Of a stretch of 64,000 bases of DNA, positions 10,543 through 21,070 are shown piece by piece. The stretch is taken from positions 30,607 through 94,606 of the forward strand of contig JAJNNY010000095.1 in NCBI GenBank assembly GCA_022453515.1, in the 5' to 3' direction. The notes beneath the pieces are model-generated. The model was given only the letters and a program-made list of their open reading frames with translations. It was not told the DNA's origin and searched no databases. The DNA comes from Astrocystis sublimbata. Lineage: Eukaryota; Ascomycota; Sordariomycetes; Xylariales; Xylariaceae. Made by a program: the position numbers and the translations under genes. Position 1 is the first letter of the stretch. The number at the start of each line of letters is the position of its first letter.

Positions 10543-12491
10543 TCATCTTGCCGTAGTTTCAACATGCTCCGATACAGCCTCAGTCCTCTCCTTCCGTTCC
10601 GTCGCCACCGGTGATGCCGCCTTAACAATATCCTCGCGCGTGATGACCTCGTCGCCAAACTCAGCCGCAACCTCTTCAAGTGTGAGAAAGCGCGTCTCGG
10701 GCAAGTAGAGCCAGTAGATGGTCCCGGCAAAGATGTTGGCGGCGATGAAGACCAGGTAAAACCGCCACGAGATGACGTCGAAGGCAATCGACGCGGCATA
10801 CGATAGCCAGATGGCCGTCACCGATTGGGTGAAGACGGAGAAGCCGACGCCGACGCCGCGGAGGCCGAGGGGGAAGATCTCGGCTACTATGACCCAGGCC
10901 ACTGTGGAATTTCGGGTTAGTTAAACGTCGTTTGGTACTTGGTGGGATAGGCGTATTAGGTGAGCATTGAGGGTGATGAGAACACAAGTATGCTCTGCCG
11001 AGTCACGGTGGAAAAGTAATACTTCAACAGGGGGTGTGCTCGAGATGATAGTGTTCAGGATCGTTAGGCCACCTAAATCTGGAAAAGGGGCAGAAAGGGG
11101 AGCGGGGCCTGTGTGAGCTTTCGACTTACCACTATTGAAGAAGAAAGAATATGCAAATGAAAATAAGAAAATAAAAGCAACAGCCACCCGCGAACCATTT
11201 TCATTGACACCATCCGCATAAAACTTCGACAGCGCCGTCTCAACAGCAAGGAGCAATGCCAGCGTGTAAGATCCGCTGATGACAGTCTTGCGTCGCGTCC
11301 AGTGATCCGCAGTCGCAAAGACGTTGATGACCTGGCCAATGATGGCACTGAAGCCGTAAAGAGCGCCAATCAAGAGCACGGTGTTGCCCTTGTAGCCGAG
11401 GGAAGCATATAGGATGGACTGGTAGTTCTGCAGGACATTGGACCCGGACAGCTTTTGCATGTTGACGATAAGGCACGCCAACAGCGTGCGGCGTATGTAT
11501 TGGCGCGTGAAGAGCTTCTTGAAGTTGTCCATTTTGGTAGGCCCGGCTTCTAGCCTGATCTGCTCGCACATTTCGGCGAACTCGGCCTCGACGACGTCGT
11601 CGCCACGGTGGCCATGCAATGAGTACATGACTTTCTTGGCATCGGTGTAGCGTTCCCGCTGTGCTACTGTGAAGAGAAAGGGCAGTGTGTCAGCCTTGGT
11701 GTTCATCTTTCTTACTTCTCTGCCAGCATGCACAAAGTTGCCACCAAGTACATGATGTGTATCACAACTTACACCAGCGAGGAGAGTACGGAAGGAAAAT
11801 AGTCAGGACAGCCATGAGTAATGCTGGTGGCCCTTGTGTAGCCAGCGGTATCCGCCATTGGAGGTCACCATAAGCGAAAGCTCCCGCATAGCCGATGAAT
11901 CCAGCAACCAAAAACCCCAAAGTGTTCATGAGCCCCTTCAGACCAACTAGAAAACCGCGGTTCTCAGCGAGTGACAGCTCGGCAAGGTACACAGGCGCAG
12001 TGGGATAGACAATTCCAGTCGAAGATCCCGAAAAAGCCCGTCCGACGATCATCATGGCAGGGTTGACAGCGGCTGCCTGGAGAATGGCGCCTACGAGGGA
12101 GAGACAGCAGCCCAGAAGGAGAGTCCAGCGGCGAGATAGCTTGTCCATGATGTAGGCGGCTAGTGCGCTGCCAAAAGCATAGCCGGCATAGTATCCAGAT
12201 ACTATGCCGGCTTGGATTGAGCCGCCGTCGTTGCCAGGTCCGTACATGTAGCGTTTGAAGCTGTCGTGGGCGATGGTCGAGGCAATGATGCCAGTGTCAA
12301 TACCGTATAGAAACCTGCCTATCCATCAGCCGTTCCGTGGGCATGGGGGAATTGCCGTGGAAGCTGTTGCTTCTAGCAATTGCGATGTAGCCTACGTACC
12401 CTGCAAGACTGATAGCCAGACCAACCAGGATTGACCTGGCCGAGTTACCGCGATGCCCGGCAATCCGTTTCGCCATTTTCCCAAATCTCAC
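10543..12491 (-). CDS. MFS sugar transporter
   Basis: This is a 12-TM sugar-porter-family permease of the plasma membrane. Exons read 12491-12400, 12314-11773, 11666-11130 and 10901-10543, about 509 residues (504 if translation starts at MAKRIAG). Visible family features are LYGIDTGIIAST in TM1, GSALAAYIMDKLSRRWTLL (loop 2-3 motif with Arg-Arg), IVGRAFSGSSTGIVYPTAPVYLAELSLAENRG, SPRWLAQRERYTDAKKV after splicing, AEIFPLGLRG, and the C-terminal PETRFLTLEEVAAEFGDEV. The third intron is long (about 228 bp) and its ends are less certain. It stands next to a Zn2Cys6 regulator and two sugar-acid-type enzymes, suggesting uptake of a sugar or sugar acid for that pathway. The family is clear; the substrate is not readable. 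Confidence 0.88.
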
Positions 12492-13217
12492 TGATGGATA
12501 GATATTTTATGGAGATGGTGAGTAAGTTAAAACCCGAATGAGGAGATCATGGGGGAGGTATAGATGATCTAGGTATGTGGAATGTGTGGTATTTTGTATG
12601 CCAAGGTTCGCATCTAGTTGCTATAATCAGTTATGCAGGCTATTGGTAAACAATGTCCCAGTTGTCCCTATTTCAATCAATAAACGTTCTTACTATCCCT
12701 TGGACTGCATAGTAGGCCTGCGCAAGTAACTTCCTTTGATTGACCTGGTTAGGGCAATGAAACCCCAAAACCACAGGTCACGCAAGAGCGGTCCTTTTCC
12801 GTCGGAGAGCCCGTGTTCGGCAGTTGCATTTCCATGTATTCATCCTGACTGATTGAATTTTATATCCAAGTTGTTGGGCATTGAACTCTTTTGCAAAATT
12901 AGACACAATTCGGTACCTCAGAGAGGGCTGTATAGCGACCGACGACAACAAACAATGCAAGGGTGGTAATGGTAACGCTGTTCTACTTGCTTTGAAGACA
13001 TACACTGTACTCCGGATGTGCGCCATTTGCTATACACTGACATTAAGCGTCATCATCTACAGAAAGCCTTCAATGAAGTACAACAAGTGATGCTTCACTC
13101 TGTCATTGGAGAGGGTACTCGTGATGGAGCAGTGCAAATAAATGATTTTGACGTAAGGACTTGGTACTACTGCCCCAGAGTTCATTTCACAATAGCTATA
13201 AGCCGGGCATATCATAC
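12492..13217. other. Intergenic region, transporter upstream and regulator downstream
   Basis: About 730 bp. Overlapping frames of 60-90 codons on both strands lack motifs. It probably holds the transporter promoter and the regulator 3' end. Confidence 0.5.
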
Positions 13218-15638
13218 CTACACATTCATTTCCATGGTGTCGGCGAAAAACTCATCCAGATTACCCATCCCGGAAGAGACCATAGAAGCGAACTGACCCC
13301 AGCCTGAAGAGTCTGCAAATGCAGAGCTCGGCATGCCGTTCAAGTCGATGGGGGCCTCAACAGACATGGCCGCGAAACTTGCGGCACTATTGGAATTTCG
13401 TAGTGATGGAAACGAAGTCGCCTGGGTATCACCTTGTTGTTGATTTTGGTCCTGTTTCCCTGAGTCAGATGCAGGCTGGCAAGTTCCCTGAGTCTGGCGA
13501 AGAACTTCAACACGTAGCTCCTCTAACACAAGGCAATAGCGCTCTGACAACGACCCTTTCTCGGCGATCATGGAGAGATGAGATTGACATCGGGCTGCAG
13601 CCGAGAAGCAGGTACTGTAGACGTTATGCGGCGAAGCCCTCTTGTGGAGTAAGGACACGTACAAAATGATCGTTGCTGTAAAGGCAAAGTACGTGGTGAT
13701 CTTCAGCTTGTTAGCCCTAATCATTCACTTTCCAGAGTAAGTGGTCTACGAACCCAGAAAGCGCGGAACATCTGAGCGTTCCGCACCATTTCATCTACCG
13801 TTTTGACCGTGCTTAGCGCAGCACTCACGAATTGCTGTATGCTTTCTTCACCCTCTTCATCGTTCTTGGCCTCCTTATGCATGTGATTATTCCTATGCAG
13901 AAATCGTGTGAAGTTACTCAGCACGATAGGTCGATGTGCCAGGATGATAGCATGCCAATAGGTCAAGTTCAACACATTTTGCTGTCGCACATATATGGCA
14001 GGGACTGAAGGGGCATTAAAGTTGCTTTCGAGAAATCTACTGAACTCGACGCGCCAATCACTGAGGTCTTTAGATATTCTTTCAGTTAGCACGTTTCGTC
14101 GATCTGCCGAGATGGGTTGAATGGAATAGAGCTGGCGCACTATCCTGCCGATGATGCGCGCAAGCCTGTTCATTAGCTCGTATCAATCACGAGGTGGGCA
14201 TTATCAGCGTACTTGATATGTGCAAGCGTGGCGAACATCCGAGGCGGAAGAGTGGGAGACTTCTCTATTGCAGATTTTGTGAGCTCGTCGTCGTCGAGGC
14301 ATGTTGGCAATTCGGCGTTGATGTCATCGTCATGGAAGGATCGTGGTCTTCCCAGCGCTACACTGAGGAATGCATCTAGTGTATAGGCGCACCAGAACGT
14401 GCGACGACGACATTCAACGTTTATAATTCTAGAGTGATCATTCGTCTTCGTAAGCCGTGTTGACCTATTGAGACCAAGTGCCAGTATCAAATGAGAGACA
14501 GTGCCGAAGAGGCTCCAGCAGTGGTTGATGCGGGACTGCGTCAGGAGATAATAGCATTGAGTCAGACGAGCCTGAGCACTGGTCAATCGTACGGGGCCCC
14601 TTTCTTTTGTGAGCTGATGCTCGGCAGCAAGAAAGTATCGGGTACTGTGTGCATCAAGCAGATCAGCCCACGATTCAAAACTGCTCTCAAGTGGAAACAC
14701 AGACCTTAGATCTAATGGGCCTATCAGCTCCTGTTCAGGCATGTACACGCGACCCTGAGCAAAAACCATGAAGAGCAGAGCTGTATTGGCCGGGGCACTA
14801 TCAGCATCGCGCATTGCACCCAGCGTGTCGTAGAACTCATTTAACAGGTGTTGAACCTGAGGCCTGTGGAGAAATCGGTATGTGGGCATCGCAAAATCAA
14901 AATACCGATCTAAGAGACGTTGTGCAGCATCTCTTGGCAGCATCATGCAGAAGGATGGGATCAAATCAGGGGTTTGCAGCGGGGCATCTCCGAAAGTAAA
15001 GATGTTGCTAGTCTGGGACTCAGACATGGATTGATGCAAACGCTTCTGGACCCGAAGCAGAAAGTCAACCCCTGAAGTTGGGCCTATGTACTGTCCTTGG
15101 GTGTCATCCCACGATGGCTCTGGCGAGCTCTGCGACGAAATGGTCGTGGGGCCTATATTAGAACCTGTGCCATTTGTTCGAGTGTCTACCAGCAAAGCAG
15201 AGCTTCGCGAACACTCGTAATTATGAGAGGCTCCTGGAACAGACGAGGCCAAACTGCCAGCAATGGTTGAGTTGCCGTGCGCTTCGAGCCCGGACCGCGG
15301 TATAACTGGCAGTCTACCCCTGGTGTATGTAGCGTCGAAGGTGCAATTGGCAGCCGCGGTATTGCAAACCTCACAGGGTTGGGTGCCGTCACATCTGATT
15401 TTGCGCCTATGTCATGTGTTAGCAGACAATCAGATCTCTGCAACCCGTGAGATCAAAGCTGAACGGAGGAACTGGCATCAGTTTACTTTTTGCAACGATC
15501 ACATGCTCGGACAGCTCTCGTTAGCTCACTGCTATTCCTCTTCCGTTTCCGTGAAACCTGTGGGATGTCTCCGCCGGGCCATGTTGGAGTCGTCAGAGGT
15601 TGTTCGATGCTTGAACCCATTGCCTGTGTGATCGGCAT
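13218..15638 (-). CDS. Zn2Cys6 transcription factor with fungal TF domain
   Basis: This is a nuclear binuclear-zinc-cluster regulator. The DNA-binding motif spans an intron: ACDRCKK ends exon 1 and RKIRCDGTQPCEVCNTAAANC starts exon 2, giving the exact C-x2-C-x6-C-x5-C-x2-C-x6-C spacing. A basic run (RKRKR) precedes it. Exons read 15638-15487, 15406-14213, 14165-13754 and 13706-13218, about 748 residues. The middle homology region shows RLLDRYFDFAMPTYRFLHRP, RRRTFWCAYTLDAFLSVALGRPRSFHDDDI and, after splicing, AFWLKITTYFAFTATIILYV, the usual fungal_trans layout. The chosen Met is the in-frame one closest to the zinc cluster with a plausible leader; an upstream Met at 15809 is possible. It lies between a sugar transporter and sugar-acid enzymes, and close to the prenyltransferase cluster, so its targets could be either. 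Confidence 0.9.
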
Positions 15639-16772
15639 GCTCAATTCACAGTGGCATGTGTGCCGAGAGAATGTCTCCGTCGCATGCCGTGCCACATGTA
15701 CGGCCTGTCGGAAAAGTAATGAAAAGAAACGCGGAGTAGATGGAAACGGAGGGTCGCTACTGATGCCGGTCCCATTATCCACAGCATACGAGTCCCACGT
15801 TCCCCTCAAAGAAAGCCCATTAGATATTGATCATGACCCTGCAGCGATCTAGACCCCAGGATGCGCACCCGCCGGATTTGGAGTGCGGGGATCAAACCCA
15901 CAACACCCTTCTCCAATGGATATGTGATGGTGGGGTAGATTTACACAAAGAATTGAGAGAAGTGCGAGGTCATTTGAGGCATGTCACTCACTAGTCGACA
16001 GATCAACAATCGTGCATGACACGCTAAGTGATTTCACTTATCAATTCGGTATGCATTAACTGGGCACTGGCTGATCCGAAGTGGAAATGAAATCACAATT
16101 CTTTTGCTCGTCTCGGGCTTCGAATGAACTGCCACGGTCAAAATTTGCACTCCTGTCTCTTCCTCGTTCATCGGGACAACCCATGATGTATCACTTGCCC
16201 CCGCACCTGATGACCCTGTGAAGCAAGACCGCTGAAATCTCAGTTCATAAGACCATTGTACATTTGGCGAAGCAAACAATAAATTCCTGGACCTTTTAAA
16301 ATACCGTCTGTAGAAAGTTGTGTATCTAGGATCTGTATAAAATCATCAATCTATTAGTTACATTCGAGGGTTAATTGTCTACATATGTGAGATATGTAGA
16401 TCGTAGAAGCAAAGTATCAAGGTGCCCCTTTTCCGTAGTGCCAAGCGCCAAGTAATCAGCACCCCTTTCCATTCTCCGACCGAACTGAAGGACATCTCAA
16501 TCATGCCATATGGAACTCTATTCGCGCCGAGAATTATCTCGTCCATGGAGATAGATAGAAGGTAGATCTATCGCAACTCCAAAATTCCATCCGGTATATT
16601 CCGTGTGGGACAGCTCAAAACGTATATGTCTCGACAAGTCATAACCAACATCAACCCTAATTTTCATTTTGACCAGTTTCCCAAATGCTGTGTTCGAACA
16701 AAGCCAGGGGAAATTTTCCTACACTCTAGTTTTAATTCAACACATTAAATACTCGCCTCAACTTCAACGACC
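15639..16772. promoter_or_regulatory. Divergent promoter, regulator and DHDPS-family enzyme
   Basis: About 1.1 kb between the ATG codons of two divergent genes. No coding sequence is recognisable apart from a possible upstream extension of the regulator. No specific binding site was identified. Confidence 0.45.
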
Positions 16773-17822
16773 ATGACTACCTCAAAAATCAAAGTTCCTC
16801 CCAGCGGTGTCTGGGTCCCTGCTGTTACATTCTTCGATCACGACACAGACACTATCGAAGTTGAAGCACAAGAGACATATTATTCATACCTGTCGAAATG
16901 TGGTTTGGCAGGCCTAGTGGTACTTGGCACAAACTCGGAGACGTTCTTGATGACACGGGAGGAACGCAAAATCTTGGTCCAAATAGCAAGAAAAGCATGT
17001 GGTCCATCATTCCCCATCATGGCTGGAGTAGGAGGGCACTCCACGAAACAGGTTCTTGAGCATATAGAAGATGTCAATGATGCAGGCGCCGACTATGTCT
17101 GTAAGAAACACCCACCTGCCTGAGCTTGTGTATCGCACCCCGTCGCTGGGTCAACAGGGGAACATCCAACCATATTTACTAACGATGGGCATATTCCAGT
17201 GCTTCTCCCTCCGGCCTACTTCGGTAAGCAGACAACACAAGCAGTGATCGACAACTTCTTCCACGATATCCAGGCCAAGAGTCCGCTTCCGATTGTCATT
17301 TACAACTTTCCCGCCGTGTGCAACGGAATCGACCTTGACTCTGCAACAATTGCCCGATACGCCAAATCATACAACAAGATTGTCGGGGTGAAGCTCACAT
17401 GCGGTAGCGTAGCCAAGATCACTCGTCTTGCCGCTGAGTTCCCGCCCGAGCGGTTCGCTGTATATGCCGGCCAAGCCGACTTCATGATCGGCGGCATGGC
17501 ATCTGGCTCTTCGGGCACGATCTCGGGGTTCGCCAATGTGTTTCCTAGAACAATTGTTCGCGTTTACGAGCTATACCAGGCCGGCAAGACCGCTGAGGCC
17601 ATGGAACTTCATCGGGCAGCTGCACTAGCGGAACAGCCGTGCAAAGCAGGAATCGCAGCCGTCAAGTACGCGACGGCCATGAACTCGGCACGCATTGCAG
17701 GTATTGAAGGTGCTCTTGACAAGCTCAAGCCCAGGAGGCCATACCTGGAGCCCTCAGATGCAGAGAAAAGGAACATTGACACAATGATCGCGAGCTTGGT
17801 CGACATTGAGTCTAGTTTATGA
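16773..17822 (+). CDS. DHDPS/N-acetylneuraminate-lyase superfamily aldolase or dehydratase
   Basis: This encodes a class I (Schiff-base) TIM-barrel enzyme acting on 2-oxo acids. Fungal relatives include 2-keto-3-deoxy sugar-acid aldolases; bacterial KdgD, which dehydrates 5-keto-4-deoxyglucarate, is in the same superfamily. Exons 16773-17100 and 17200-17822 join across a 99-bp intron with a perfect ttactaac branch site and give 316 residues. Visible motifs are GLVVLGTNSETFLMTREER (the GTxxE loop), DYVLLLPPAYF across the splice, PIVIYNFPA with the catalytic Tyr, and VGVKLTCGS with the Schiff-base Lys. A glucarate-dehydratase-like gene follows on the same strand, which supports a joint sugar-acid catabolic role. 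Whether the reaction is an aldol cleavage or a dehydration cannot be decided from sequence. Confidence 0.88.
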
Positions 17823-18733
17823 GCCCCTGTCCTACTACACAGGAACGTAACTTACTTAAATAAAGACCACGGGTCTAACGAGTCATTGAAGTCATTTCTA
17901 CAGCTAAGATCGTATACACCCTGATGGAAACATCTGTTTTCTTTGCGTGTGCTGGCTCATCACTGTGTTGAATGCCTTAGTGGAAATCATCTCGGAAAGC
18001 CTTCTGTGTGATCCTTTGAGTAGTTCGATACGTAGACTTTCCTACTTGCATGCATTACTGATGATCTTCGTTTGATTCTGAGTGGCTTTAAGCCGGGTGA
18101 CTCACGACAAATCTAACTAAGTATGAAGGAAACGACTCCAACTTCTTGCGTCAGGTCGCCTGTTTGAGCGTTTCACCCCGCCCCCAACAGATACGCCGAT
18201 AGGCCTGCCTATATGCCTGAATCGGGAAGGGTGCGCTCTTTGGAGGTTAGTGACAACCCAAAGAGGGGAATCGGACCCGTGCAGCTATATCCGTCTCATA
18301 CCGTCAAGCGCCCGGGACCGTTGCATATCCGTGTGGGCCAGGTGCTCCTACTACTCCGCACTTTAGCTTCCGACGGCAAACATCGCGCCCCTCTCAACGG
18401 CGAGTGCACACTAGCAAGTAGAAGTAGGTGGCAATAGACAGCGATTTCAATGCGGAGGGGGCACAAGGGTGCGCGTCGGCAGAGTTTACCCCGATTTAAT
18501 ACTCTCATTCCCGAGTTGGAGACTCAAGCGCGAGCGAGGAGATTCCTGAGGTTTATTTACTTCATGTGATGCTGCCTCAGATGGTGAGTTTATAGGCTAT
18601 TTCCAAGTAGCTTCAATCAAGAGAACCCTGGGTCTAGAGAATAAAAGGCTTGCTGCTACCAGGCCATCTCATAGCGTCATATCACCTCGTCACAATTTTA
18701 TTTCGCAAGTGGACGCTTGCCGAACCCGCTACC
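17823..18733. other. Intergenic region upstream of glucarate-dehydratase-like gene
   Basis: About 900 bp. GC content rises in 18130-18480 but no convincing gene is present. The sequence upstream of 18734 reads open from 18650, but the Kozak-like ACCATGG at 18734 and the family N-terminus favour the later start. Confidence 0.45.
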
Positions 18734-20446
18734 ATGGCTCAACGCGGCATCATTAAAGATGTTGTCATCACGCCCGTGGCATTCCACGACATGCCATTGC
18801 TGAACAGCGTTGGCGTGCACGAGCCTTTCGCACTCCGCAGCATCATTGAGATCATCGTAAGCGGTGGCAACGACGAGGACGCGAGTTGCTACGGTCTGGG
18901 GGAGTCGTACGGCGACGGCACTCACATCGAACGCTTACAGAGGGTGGCACCTCAACTGAAAGGCTTGTCAGTCTACGACACCAATCGCATCTATCTGACA
19001 TGCGTCAACTCCATGACAGGCGACACGAGTACGGGCGGCGACGGCATGGCCGGGTTAGTGACTACAGCGTCGGCGGCAGACAAGGTATTCTCGCCCTTCG
19101 AGGTCGCGTGCCTCGACATACAAGGCAAATTGGCCGGTCTTCCCGTCAGTGAGCTGCTCGGCGGCCGTGTCCGTGACAAGGTCGACTACTCGGCGTACCT
19201 GTTTTACAAATGGGCGGGGCACCCGGGACAGCCGGATGACGAGTTTGGAGAAGCGCTGGATCCGGAGGGTCTCGTGCGACAGGCGCGCAAGCTCGTGGAC
19301 GAGTACGGCTTCAAGGCTATCAAGGTCAAGGGTGGCGTGTTCACACCGGCCGAGGAGGTAGCCGGTATCCGAGCGCTGCGCGCCGCCTTCCCTGATGCGC
19401 CGCTGCGGCTCGACCCCAATGCCGCGTGGTCGGTCGAAACATCGAAGTGGGTTGCTCGTGAGCTGACTGGCGTGCTCGAGTACCTAGAAGATCCAGCCGG
19501 TGAGATTGAGGGTAGTGAGTAATCTCTCGATTCGATTCATTTCCTACTCTGTTGTTTTCTGGTCTGTCCCCGGGGGCTGTACTTCCAGTTCTCGTCAAAG
19601 CGATCGGAAATATTTTAGTTCTGAGAGTGTTATGTGGTATACTATCCTTAGTCGCGAGCTCCAGTCATTGGCCACGCCAACGCCCCATAGTCCAGCACTA
19701 TAGCCAAGCAGGGTGATACTAACTTCATCTCAAAGTGGCGGCCGTCGCTCAGGAGGCATCCATGCCTTTAGCTACCAATATGGCTGTCGTCGCCTTCTCA
19801 CACCTGCCCCCTTCGATCCGCCAGAATGCCGTCCAAGTCATACTCTCTGACCATCACTTCTGGGGTGGGTTGCGCCGCTCACAGGTACTGGGGACTATCT
19901 GTGCCACCTGGGGGGTGGGCTTGTCGATGCACTCCAACAGCCACCGTGAGTAATGGCCACACAAAAGGCATTTTCATTTTCTTCGTCTCATTCCATTCTT
20001 CCTTTCCAATTCTACCAAGGCGCGATACTCACTTTATTGACGTTATCTCGCCTACCCCATTGTCATCCCCGATCCTGCATTTCTCCATCATTATAACATC
20101 CGCAGAAAGAGCTGATCATGATTAACGCTCCTTTCCTACAACAGTGGGGATATCACTCGCAGCCATGACACATCTTGCCGCCGCGACACCCAACCTCGAC
20201 TACGCATGCGACACGCACTGGCCCTGGAAGAGACGCGACGAGGACGTGGTCGTGGACGGGGCGCTGCGGTGGGCAGACGGTGGCTTAATCGTGCCTACTG
20301 CGCCGGGGTTGGGAGTGGAACTGGACAGGGAGAGATTGGCGCGCCTCCACCAGCAATATCTTGACTGCGGGCTGCGAAAACGCGACGATACCACGTACAT
20401 GCAGAAGTTTCAACCAGACTTCTCTGCCAAGATCCCTAAGTGGTGA
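18734..20446 (+). CDS. Glucarate-dehydratase-like enolase-superfamily enzyme
   Basis: This Mg-dependent enzyme would abstract a proton alpha to a carboxylate and eliminate water, as in conversion of glucarate to 5-keto-4-deoxyglucarate. Exons 18734-19514, 19736-19945 and 20145-20446 give about 430 residues; the introns (221 and 199 bp) are long for this window. Family hallmarks in order are HEPFALRSIIEI, AIKVKGG (KxK catalytic pair), RLDPNAAWS, LEDPAG (metal ligands), TNMAVVAF, LSDHHFWGG and MHSNSH, which supplies the His of the His-Asp dyad. The C-terminus DTHWPW...PGLGVELD also fits bacterial glucarate dehydratase. Close relatives acting on other aldarates or aldonates exist, so the exact acid is uncertain. 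It follows the DHDPS-family enzyme in the same direction. Confidence 0.87.
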
Positions 20447-21070
20447 GGCGTTATCCCTTTGACGATGAGACCCTTACTAGCTAGTACCTACTACTACGAT
20501 GTTACCCTTAAATGCAATCATCCTCTTAGGTGCATACACCTTGTCCTAGTGCCTTGGCATCCAGTGGATAGGGGCAAAGACACTGGCCGTGTAAGACGAT
20601 TCTAGGTTGACTGACTCTTTCGTAGTAAATTGTGTTTTCGCATAGACTTCTGACTCATGTGCGCAGATTTGAGATTTGCTAACACCATAGTCGATGAAGT
20701 TGCATCTATGGCCCTCTGGGGGCGCTCTTCCGAGATTGCAGCAAAGGGTGTCATGCCGGTGTTGCGTGTTGCTGTGCCCCCGGATAATGTTGACCGTCAA
20801 TACAGGCTATGGAGAGGGTGACGCGAGCGTAGTGCTGAGCATCAGTCTCGACTGCGACATCGCCGCAAATGGGGAACAGATAATTATTGCTCGTACATAT
20901 CGGCTAATGCATGCGGCGTGTTGTCGAAGATGGAGCGAGCATTCACACAGCAATGTTAAAGTCTCGTAGATTTCCTGTGCATCTCAAATCCTGTCGGGCT
21001 GTGCACTGGCGCTAGAACTACGAAAGCTTGACGACGCTGCTCAATCACCAAGCTCACATCGGTCTTCAAG
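20447..21070. other. Intergenic region before secreted repeat protein
   Basis: About 620 bp. Frames of 84-91 codons overlap on opposite strands without recognisable motifs. It probably holds a terminator and the promoter of the next gene. Confidence 0.45.
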
